Assembly (NCBI RefSeq): GCF_002583555.1
Contig: NZ_BEGX01000052.1
Span: 138,644-202,643 of the forward strand
Direction of reading: 5' to 3'
Length of the DNA: 64,000 bases
DNA from: Pseudonocardia sp. N23
GTDB lineage: Bacteria > Actinomycetota > Actinomycetes > Mycobacteriales > Pseudonocardiaceae
In this document: in pieces, positions 27,001 through 36,691 of the stretch
Numbering within the stretch: the stretch's first letter is position 1
How the letters are laid out: every line of letters starts with the position of its first letter
Translations under genes and position numbers: made by a program
The notes under the pieces: model-generated
Database searches by the model: none
The model's input: the letters and a program-made list of their open reading frames with translations, nothing else
Told to the model about the DNA's origin: nothing

Positions 27001-27842
27001 AGCATCCCGCCGACACCGATGACGGCGACCTGGCCGAGGGTGGGCAGGGCGAGCAGCGTCGGGTTGAGCCGGGAGGTCATCCGGGCGGCGCGCATGCGTT
27101 CGGCGAAGAGCCGTCGCGAGATCCGTTCGAGGGTGGCGACCTCGCGGTCCTCCTGCCCGAACCCCTTGACCACTCGGACGCCGGTGACGGTCTCCTCGAC
27201 CTGCTGCGCGACGTCGGCCGCCCGCTGCTGCGCCGACCAGGTGGCGGGGAAAAGCGTGCGGCGGGTGCGGTTGGTGACGAACGCCGCGGCGGGGAGCATG
27301 ACGAGCGCGACGACGGTGAGCAGCGGGGACAGCCACAGCATCGCGACGACCGACGCGACGACGAGCACGACCGTGCCGGCGGCGAGCGGCACCATGGACA
27401 GCAGGCTCTGCACGAGCTGCAGGTCGGTGATGGCGCGGGACACGACCTGGCCGGTGCGCATCTGGTCCTGGCGCTGTCCGTCGAGGCGCTGGACGGCGGC
27501 GAACACCTGGCGCCGCAGGTCGTGCTGGACGTCGAGGGCCATCCGCCCGGCGAGGTAGCGGCGCAGGAACGAGGCCGCGAACCGGATCGTGGCCAGCGCG
27601 AGGATCGCGACGACGATCGGCACCAGCACGTCGGTGACGCCGCGGACGGCGTCGTCGACGGCGACGCGGGTGAGCAGCGGGCCGACTGCGTCGAGGCTGA
27701 CGCCGCACACCGACGCGACGAGCGCGCCGACGGTGACGCCGCGATGGCGCATGCACGCGCGCACGAGCTTGCGGATCCAGCCGGGCCCGGGGCGCGGTGT
27801 GTCCTCGTCGACCGCCGTCGCGTCGACCGTTGGTGCCACCAC
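24015..27842 (-). CDS. Single-chain ABC exporter with two unequal ATPase sites
   Basis: A 1275-residue fusion of two half transporters, each with six membrane helices and an ATPase domain, a type IV exporter for drugs or lipids. The first ATPase domain has Walker A VGGAGSGKST (about 385-393), LSGGQ, and LVLDDATSAVD, where Asp514 replaces the catalytic Glu; its Q-loop (VVFEEAFLF) lacks Gln. The second has VGATGAGKST, VVPQEPHLF, an altered LSAGQ signature and an intact ILVFDEATAALD. This is the asymmetric pattern of TM287/288, TmrAB and BmrCD, here in one chain. A Pro/Ala-rich linker joins the halves at about 600-680. The GTG start is at 27842. Substrate unknown. Confidence 0.93.
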   Translation of the reverse strand: MVAPTVDATAVDEDTPRPGPGWIRKLVRACMRHRGVTVGALVASVCGVSLDAVGPLLTRVAVDDAVRGVTDVLVPIVVAILALATIRFAASFLRRYLAGRMALDVQHDLRRQVFAAVQRLDGQRQDQMRTGQVVSRAITDLQLVQSLLSMVPLAAGTVVLVVASVVAMLWLSPLLTVVALVMLPAAAFVTNRTRRTLFPATWSAQQRAADVAQQVEETVTGVRVVKGFGQEDREVATLERISRRLFAERMRAARMTSRLNPTLLALPTLGQVAVIGVGGMLALNGSITIGTFLAFTTYVAQLVGPARLVGSLIVSAQLARAGVERVYDVVDSTPDVTDPDEPATLPEGPLGIELDAVTFGYTRRDPVLDGVSLTVRPGETLAIVGGAGSGKSTVALLLPRFYDPQAGSLRLGGVDLRRLRLADLRSELGVVFEEAFLFSDTIRANIAYARPGAADDEIRAAAEAAQVAGFVESLPDGYDTLVGERGLTLSGGQRQRIALARAMLTDPRVLVLDDATSAVDTATEAAIHATLRSLTAGRTTLLVAHRRSTLALADRIAVLDHGHVVDVGTQAELVDRSPLFRSLLAADGPELGSVADPAPVPAPPTVPVDGVTPELWPEPVAGPAAGSAGAVRAAAASGGGMRGSAGAAAMVGGIPATPELLAAVDRLPPATEAPRLGDTDPTTPQDGARLVRILRPVRGLLALGLLLVTLDALTSLAFPTVARYAVDNGITARSGHAVLVATLLGVGLVAVAWFVVAAETVITSRTGESLLYSLRVRSYAHLQRLGLDYYERELSGRIMTRMTTDVDALSTFLQTGLTQAVVSLLTVVGVAVALLVTDPELALVALSVLPLLIVATVVFRRLSSRAYAEAREKVSVVNADMQENVSGVRVAQAFVREKHSAQAFGDRSDAYRRTRLRAQRYIATYFPGVAYLSDIAQAAVLGVGAARVAGGDLTPGVLTAFLLYLGMFFSPVQALSQVFDGYQQARVGLTRISELLRTPTSVPAAPDPRLGTAVPVPARLRGDVELRDVCFRYDAAADPAVVGIDLHVEPGETVALVGATGAGKSTLVKLVTRFYDVRAGAVLVDGIDIRRYPLSAYRQRLGVVPQEPHLFTGDLAANIAYGRPGATPADVERAARAVGALDLVRSLPGGFRHPVGERGQGLSAGQRQLVALARAELVDPDILVFDEATAALDPATEAAVLAAGDHVTSRRTAFVVAHRLATAARADRIVVLDDGRVVEVGPHAELLAAGGRYAALWAAGELEPAAPDPAESRSA

Positions 27843-27922
27843 GCGATCAGGCTATGCCCGGCCACCGACATCCCGCCCGCCGCGACCCCGGGCCCACCGT
27901 CGGCGGGAGTAGGTTCGCCCGG

Positions 27923-28488
27923 GTGCGCGAGTTCGTGATGGGCATGCCGAAGGCCGAGCTGCACGTCCATGTCGAGGGCACGATCGAGCCGGTGACGGCG
28001 TTCGCCCTCGCCGGGCGCAACGGGGTGCCGCCGCCTGGGCGGGCCCCGACGAGCTGGCCGCGGCCACCGCGTTCGAGGACCTCCAGTCGTTCCTCGACGT
28101 CTACTACGCGGTGATGGCCGTCCTGCGCTCGCTGGAGGACCCGGAGCTGGTGGCGCACCTCGTCGAGACCCGGCTGCCGTTGACGGTGTGCCCCTTCTCG
28201 ACGGTCCGCCTGCGCGGCTGCGACACCCTCGCCGGCCATCCGCCGGCCCGGATGCTGCGGCTCGGGCCGGCCGTCTCGGTGAACTCCGACGACCCGGCCT
28301 ACTTCGGCGGCTACGTCGGCGACAACCTCGACGCGGTCCGCGAGACCCTCGGGCTGACCGACGACGAGCTGCACACGCCGGCCGCCAACTCGTTCCGGTC
28401 GTGTTTCCTGCCCGAGGAGGCCATGCGCGAGCAGCTGCGGGCCCTCGACGAATACGTCGCGGAAGCCCCGAACGTCCGGTTCCGGTGA
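27923..28488 (+). pseudogene. Adenosine deaminase, internally deleted and frameshifted
   Basis: The start MPKAELHVHVEGTIEP holds the HxH metal site of adenosine deaminases. After NGVPP the frame shifts to WAGPDELAAATAF and FLDVYYAVMAVL, which then joins directly to LPLTVCPFSTVRLR and VSVNSDDPAYFGGY, the last third of the enzyme. About 140-150 central residues, including the catalytic Glu and further metal ligands, are gone, so it cannot be active. The GTG at 27923 still has a TAGGTT -10 hexamer 7 nt upstream. It is divergent from the ABC exporter. Confidence 0.8.
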
Positions 28489-28545
28489 CCCCGGGGCGAC
28501 GCTAGCGTGGCGTACGACACAGTCGCCGCAACACCGGGAGCTCCG

Positions 28546-30105
28546 ATGACGCCGCAGTTCTCCGACATCCCCGCGATGCTCGCGCACTGGGCGGCCGAAC
28601 GCGCCGACGACGAGGTCTTCCGGGCCGGCGACCGCACGTGGACGTGGCGGGAGCTCCAGGACCGGGTGCACCGGCTCGCGGGGGCGCTGCGGGCCGCGGG
28701 GGTGGGCCCCGGCGACCGGATCGCCGTCCTCGACCTCAACCACCCGTCCTGCCTGGAGCTCACGCTGGCGTGCGCGCAGATCGGGGCGGCCAACGCCGTC
28801 GTCAACTTCCGGCTGGCCCCGCCCGAGATCGTCTACGTGATCAACGACGCCGAGGCGAAGCTGCTGTTCGTCGGGCCGGAGTTCGCGGCGGCCGCGGAGT
28901 CGTTGGCCGACAAGGTGCCGACGGTACAGCGGCTGGTCCGCATCGGCGGCGCCGACGACGAGTACGAGGCGCTGCTCGCCGCGCACGAGCCCGACACCGA
29001 GGTGCACCCGCCCGCACCGGACGACTGCTTCGTGCAGCTCTACACGTCCGGGACGACGGGTTTCCCCAAGGGCGCCATGCTCACCCACCGCGGGATGCTC
29101 GCGCACGCCGCGAACGTGCTGGCCGACATCCCGATGGCGGCGGGCGCGGTCGTGCAGGTCGCGATGCCGTTGTTCCACGTCGGCGGGACGAGCTACGCGT
29201 TCGTCGCGCTCACCGCGGGCGCACGCATGGTGCTGCTGCGCATCCCCGACCCCGCCGCGGTCCTCGACATGTTCGTCACCGAGCGGATCACCCACACCTT
29301 CCTGGTGCCCGCGCTGATGGCCGGGATCGCCGCCGTTCCCGGTGCGGCCGGCCGCGACTACTCGGCGCTGGAGGTCCTCTCCTACGGCGCCTCGCCGATC
29401 CCCCTGCCCGTGCTGCGGGCCTGCGTCGCCCTGTTCCCGGGCACGTTGCAACAGGTGTACGGGATGACCGAGGCATGCGGCGTCGTCACCGCGCTCGGTC
29501 CCGCCGACCACGAGAACCCCGACGTCGCGCACCGGCTGGTGTCGGCGGGCCTGCCGATCCCGGGCGTCGAGATCGAGATCCGCGACCCCGCCACCGGCGA
29601 CCGGGTGCCGACGGGCGAGCCCGGCGAGGTGTGGGTGCGCACCGAGCAGCTGATGTCCGGCTACTGGCACAAGCCCGAAGCCACCGAGGCCGCCGTCACC
29701 GGGGACGGCTGGCTGCGTTCCGGCGACGGCGGGCACGTCGACGCCGACGGGTACGTCTACGTCACCGACCGGATCAAGGACATGATCATCTCGGGTGGCG
29801 AGAACATCTACCCCGCCGAGATCGAGCGCGTCCTCGCCGAGCACCCCGACGTGGGCGACGTCGCCGTCATCGGGGTGCCCGACGACCGCTGGGGCGAGGT
29901 GGGCAAGGCCATCGTGGTCGCCACGCCCGGCGCGACCGTCGACCGCGAGGCGCTGCTCGCGTATTGCCGCGACCACCTGGCGTCGTTCAAGTGTCCCAAG
30001 ACCGTCGACGTGGTCGCCGAGCTTCCCCGCAACCCGACGGGCAAGATCCTGAAGAAGGACCTGCGCGCGCCCTACTGGGAGGGCCGCGACCGGCAGACCG
30101 TGTGA
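28546..30105 (+). CDS. Acyl-CoA synthetase (AMP-binding, FadD-like)
   Basis: A 519-residue ANL-superfamily ligase that activates a carboxylic acid with ATP and then loads it on CoA. Visible motifs are YTSGTTGFPKGAM (P-loop), YGMTEACG, GWLRSGDGGHVDADGY, DRIKDMIISGGENIYPAEIE (hinge) and PTGKILKKDLR with the catalytic Lys near the C-terminus. I take the ATG at 28546, which has a GGGAG site 5 nt upstream; a TAGCGT -10 at 28503-28508 argues against the GTG at 28507. Medium or long-chain fatty acids are the likely substrates. It is followed by an LLM oxidoreductase on the same strand. Confidence 0.92.
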   Translation: MTPQFSDIPAMLAHWAAERADDEVFRAGDRTWTWRELQDRVHRLAGALRAAGVGPGDRIAVLDLNHPSCLELTLACAQIGAANAVVNFRLAPPEIVYVINDAEAKLLFVGPEFAAAAESLADKVPTVQRLVRIGGADDEYEALLAAHEPDTEVHPPAPDDCFVQLYTSGTTGFPKGAMLTHRGMLAHAANVLADIPMAAGAVVQVAMPLFHVGGTSYAFVALTAGARMVLLRIPDPAAVLDMFVTERITHTFLVPALMAGIAAVPGAAGRDYSALEVLSYGASPIPLPVLRACVALFPGTLQQVYGMTEACGVVTALGPADHENPDVAHRLVSAGLPIPGVEIEIRDPATGDRVPTGEPGEVWVRTEQLMSGYWHKPEATEAAVTGDGWLRSGDGGHVDADGYVYVTDRIKDMIISGGENIYPAEIERVLAEHPDVGDVAVIGVPDDRWGEVGKAIVVATPGATVDREALLAYCRDHLASFKCPKTVDVVAELPRNPTGKILKKDLRAPYWEGRDRQTV

Positions 30106-30158
30106 GGGTGACCGACCGAACTTGACCCGCGAGTAACTTCTGCGGCTAACTGTCGACC

Positions 30159-31199
30159 ATGGCGGCGATGAAGCTCTCCACCCAGGTCTCCTACGGCGAC
30201 GACCCGCGCACGACGGTCCGGTCCGTCGTCGAGATGGAGAAGGCAGGACTCGACGTCGTGTGGGTCGCCGAGGCCTACAGCTTCGACGCCGTGTCGACGA
30301 TGGGCTACCTCGCCGCACGCACCGACCGGCTCGAGATCGGCTCCGGCATCCTGCCGATCTACAGCCGCACCCCCACGCTCACGGCGATGACCGCGGCGTC
30401 GCTGGACGCGCTGTCTGGCGGGCGGTTCCTGCTGGGCCTGGGCGCGTCGGGCCCGCAGGTGATCGAGGGCTTCCACGGCGTCCCCTACGACAAGCCGGTC
30501 GCGCGGACCCGGGAGGTCGTCGAGATCTGTCGCAAGGTGTGGGCCCGCGAGAAGGTGGAGCACCACGGCCTCTACGAGATCCCGCTCCCCGAGGAGCAGG
30601 GCACGGGGCTGGGCAAGCCGCTGAAGCTGATCAACCATCCTGTCCGCGCCGACATCCCGGTGTGGATCGCCGCGCTCGGCGAGCGGAACGTCGCCATGAC
30701 GGCCGAGATCGCGCACGGGTGGCTGCCGCACGTCATCATCCCGGAGAAGGTGCGCGACGTCTTCGGCGGGTCGATCGACAAGGGCCTGGCCAAGCGCGAC
30801 CCGGCGCTCGGCCCGCTGCAGATGACCGGGGGCGGGTTCCTGGCCGTCGACGACGACATGATCGAGCACGCCCGCAACGGCGCCCGCGCGATGTTCGCGC
30901 TCTACATCGGGGGGATGGGCGCGCGGGGCAAGAACTTCTACAACACGGTGTTCGCCCGGCAGGGCTTCACCGAGGCCGCCCAGACGGTGCAGGACCTCTA
31001 CCTCGCCGGCCGCAAGGACGAGGCCGCGGCGGCGCTGCCGGACGAGTTCATCGACGGGATGACACTGACCGGCTCGCCCGGCGCGATCAAGGAGCGGATC
31101 GCATCGCTGGCCGAGGCGGGCGTCACGCACCTGCACGTCACGCCGGTGTCGAAGGACCCGGTCGGACTGCTGGGCCAGGTCAGGGAGTGGCTCGGCTAG
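30159..31199 (+). CDS. LLM class F420-dependent oxidoreductase
   Basis: A 346-residue luciferase-like TIM-barrel protein. KLSTQVSYGDDPR at the start, VWVAEAYSFDAVSTMGYLA, GSGILPIYSRTP and LGLGASGPQVIEGFHG are typical of the actinobacterial F420-dependent subgroup, and LINHPVRADIPVWIAALG follows in the middle. Use of F420 instead of FMN is inferred from the subgroup. Starts at ATG 30159 or ATG 30168 are both possible. It lies 53 nt after the acyl-CoA synthetase, so a joint role in lipid metabolism is possible. Confidence 0.88.
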   Translation: MAAMKLSTQVSYGDDPRTTVRSVVEMEKAGLDVVWVAEAYSFDAVSTMGYLAARTDRLEIGSGILPIYSRTPTLTAMTAASLDALSGGRFLLGLGASGPQVIEGFHGVPYDKPVARTREVVEICRKVWAREKVEHHGLYEIPLPEEQGTGLGKPLKLINHPVRADIPVWIAALGERNVAMTAEIAHGWLPHVIIPEKVRDVFGGSIDKGLAKRDPALGPLQMTGGGFLAVDDDMIEHARNGARAMFALYIGGMGARGKNFYNTVFARQGFTEAAQTVQDLYLAGRKDEAAAALPDEFIDGMTLTGSPGAIKERIASLAEAGVTHLHVTPVSKDPVGLLGQVREWLG

Positions 31200-31273
31200 G
31201 AGCCGGCCAGGGCGCCCGGCCGGCCGTCGGCCCGGCGGGGTCGGTCCGGCGCGTACTCGGGCAGGTCCGTCAC
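31196..31273 (-). CDS. Possible 25-residue small protein
   Basis: A GTG at 31273 preceded by a very strong GAGGAGAGG ribosome-binding site 6 nt away opens a frame of 25 codons starting MTDLPEYAP and rich in Arg and Pro. Its TAG shares the CTAG at 31196-31199 with the stop of the convergent LLM gene. The ribosome-binding site is the main evidence; no family is recognised. It could also be the start of a gene that has lost its 3' part. Confidence 0.35.
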   Translation of the reverse strand: MTDLPEYAPDRPRRADGRPGALAGS

Positions 31274-31361
31274 GGACGTCCTCTCCTCGGGCACACAGCC
31301 ACGCCCAAGGTCTCGCAGTTGAGCAGATGTTCACATGTTGCGCGAGATCTAGGCTCTCCCG

Positions 31362-31973
31362 GTGAGCGCCCGCCTGACCCTCGTGTCGCACGCCTCGACG
31401 GCCGCGACCGCCGCGTCCGCCTTCGCCGCCGACGAGCCGCTCGAACCCCGCGGCGCAGCGGCCGCGGCGGACGCCCGCGGTACCGTGGCTCGGGTCACCG
31501 CACTGCGCTGCTCCCCCGCCGCGGCGGCTGTCGAGACCGCGGCCGCGCTCGGGCTCGGACCCGGCGACACGTCCACGACCGCCGACGCCCTGCGCGACTG
31601 GGACCTCGGCCGGTGGCGCGGACGCACCCTCGACGACGTCGCCGGCACCGACCCCGCCGCCGTCACCGAATGGCTGTCCGACCCGGCCGCGGCCCCGCAC
31701 GGCGGCGAGCCGCTCGTCGGCGTACTGGCGCGTGTCGCCGACCTCCTGGCCGACCCCGCGCTCGTGGCGGGCGACGACCGCGCTCCGCACGTCGTGCTCG
31801 TCACGCACGCGGCCGTCGTCCGCGCCGCAGTGCTCTCCGTGCTCGGTGCGCCGCCCCAGGGGTTCTGGCGGATCGACGTCGCCCCGCTGACCTCGACGGT
31901 CCTGCGCGGGGCCCCGGGCCGCTGGACTCTGCGGACCCTCGCCCACCCCCTCGCCTCCCCCGCGCGGGGGTGA
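31362..31973 (+). CDS. Histidine phosphatase-fold protein with altered RHG motif
   Basis: A 203-residue member of the phosphoglycerate-mutase fold. The usual RHG is LVSHAST, which keeps the His but replaces the Arg with Ser; the second His is present in VLVTHAAVVRA, and CSPAAAAVETAAAL replaces the usual SxxxRxxQT. The loss of both phosphate-binding arginines suggests a changed substrate or a non-catalytic role. The GTG start has a TAGGCT -10 at 31350-31355, 6 nt upstream, predicting a leaderless mRNA. Relatives are sometimes found near cobalt transport genes; none are seen here. Confidence 0.8.
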   Translation: MSARLTLVSHASTAATAASAFAADEPLEPRGAAAAADARGTVARVTALRCSPAAAAVETAAALGLGPGDTSTTADALRDWDLGRWRGRTLDDVAGTDPAAVTEWLSDPAAAPHGGEPLVGVLARVADLLADPALVAGDDRAPHVVLVTHAAVVRAAVLSVLGAPPQGFWRIDVAPLTSTVLRGAPGRWTLRTLAHPLASPARG

Positions 31974-32097
31974 TCGGCTCCCCCGTGATCTCCCCCGCCC
32001 GGGAGGCGCGCGAACGGACGAGCCCGCGCCCGTTCGTCCTGATCACGCCCCTGACGGTCGACGAGAAACGCCGGAAGCGACGAAGACGACACCCAGA

Positions 32098-32141
32098 GGT
32101 ACCTCCGTGCGGTACCTCCCCCTCCGGGGGAGGACTACCGT
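32098..32141 (+). promoter_or_regulatory. Direct repeat, hairpin and -10 element upstream of kgd
   Basis: GGTACCTCC occurs at 32098-32106 and 32111-32119. The second copy runs into a perfect 8-bp hairpin, CCTCCCCC/GGGGGAGG (32115-32133). A TACCGT -10-like hexamer lies at 32136-32141, giving a leader of about 45 nt before the kgd GTG. The repeat could be an activator or repressor site for this TCA-cycle gene. Confidence 0.4.
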
Positions 32142-32192
32142 GGGAGCGTCCCGGCGGAGTGACGACGATCGAGCGAACCGAGGCGATTCAGC

Positions 32193-35981
<3,789 letters not shown>

Positions 35982-36028
35982 CCGAGGGTCCGTCCGTGAG
36001 GTGCACGCCCGCTTCCTAGAATGCGGGC

Positions 36029-36199
36029 GTGTACTTCACCGACCGGGGCATCGAGGAGCTCGTCGACCGACGCGGCGAGGAGCAGGTCAGCGTCGAGTGG
36101 CTGGCCGACCGGCTGCGCGCCTTCGTAGACCTGAACCCCACCTTCGAGGACGCCGTCGAGCGCCTCGCCAGCTTCCTCGCCCGCGACGACGAGGACTGA
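36029..36199 (+). CDS. DUF6104 family small protein
   Basis: A 56-residue protein, MYFTDRGIEELVDRR then VEWLADRLRAFVDLNP and a C-terminal acidic tail, matching the DUF6104 family. The GTG at 36029 is supported by a TAGAAT -10 hexamer at 36017-36022, exactly 6 nt upstream, so the mRNA is probably leaderless and separate from kgd, whose stop lies 47 nt upstream. Such a gene commonly follows kgd in actinobacteria; a role linked to the 2-oxoglutarate enzyme is only inferred from position. Confidence 0.85.
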   Translation: MYFTDRGIEELVDRRGEEQVSVEWLADRLRAFVDLNPTFEDAVERLASFLARDDED

Positions 36200-36301
36200 C
36201 CCCGCAACCTGCCGCCGAGTTCGACCTGACGCTGGCTTCCCGGTCGGGTAAGCCGGTCCGAGGGAACTCGGCGGGGGTCCGACGAGCGCGGCGGCGGGTG
36301 G

Positions 36302-36691
36302 TCAGCGGCGCAGGCCCAGGCCGCGGCGGCGGACGGCGTCTGCGAGGTCGGCGAAGCGGGCGGCGACCTCGTCGTCGAGGGCGTCGAGATCCGGGGCCTT
36401 GCGCAGGCCCGTGGCGGGCTCCGCGGGGTCGGGGGAAGGCATGGGGCGCAACGTCATCCACGACTCCGACCACAGCATCTCCAGCGCCGCCTCCCAGTGC
36501 AGCTCCACGCCGGCACGCGACAGCGCGACGCGGTCGCCGACCCGGGCCATCGCGGCGTCGAGGGCGGCGAGGGTGTGGGTGAGCTCTGCGGCGCGGGCGA
36601 GGTCGCGGTCGCGCAGCGCGTCGACGGCGTCGGTGACCGCGGCGGTGATCGCCTTGTACTCGCGGATGGGGTCGGTGGCCGGCTCGGTCAC
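36302..36691 (-). CDS. Helical protein at the end of the FtsK-like cassette
   Basis: A 129-residue, mostly helical protein: IREYKAITAAVTDAVDALRDR, then RAAELTHTLAALDAAM, a Trp-containing segment LHWEAALEMLWSESWM and a C-terminal helix FADLADAVRRRGLGLRR. No catalytic motif is visible. Its GTG overlaps the stop of the ATPase gene by 4 nt, so it is translationally coupled and probably a binding partner of the ATPase. I do not recognise the family. Confidence 0.75.
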   Translation of the reverse strand: MTEPATDPIREYKAITAAVTDAVDALRDRDLARAAELTHTLAALDAAMARVGDRVALSRAGVELHWEAALEMLWSESWMTLRPMPSPDPAEPATGLRKAPDLDALDDEVAARFADLADAVRRRGLGLRR

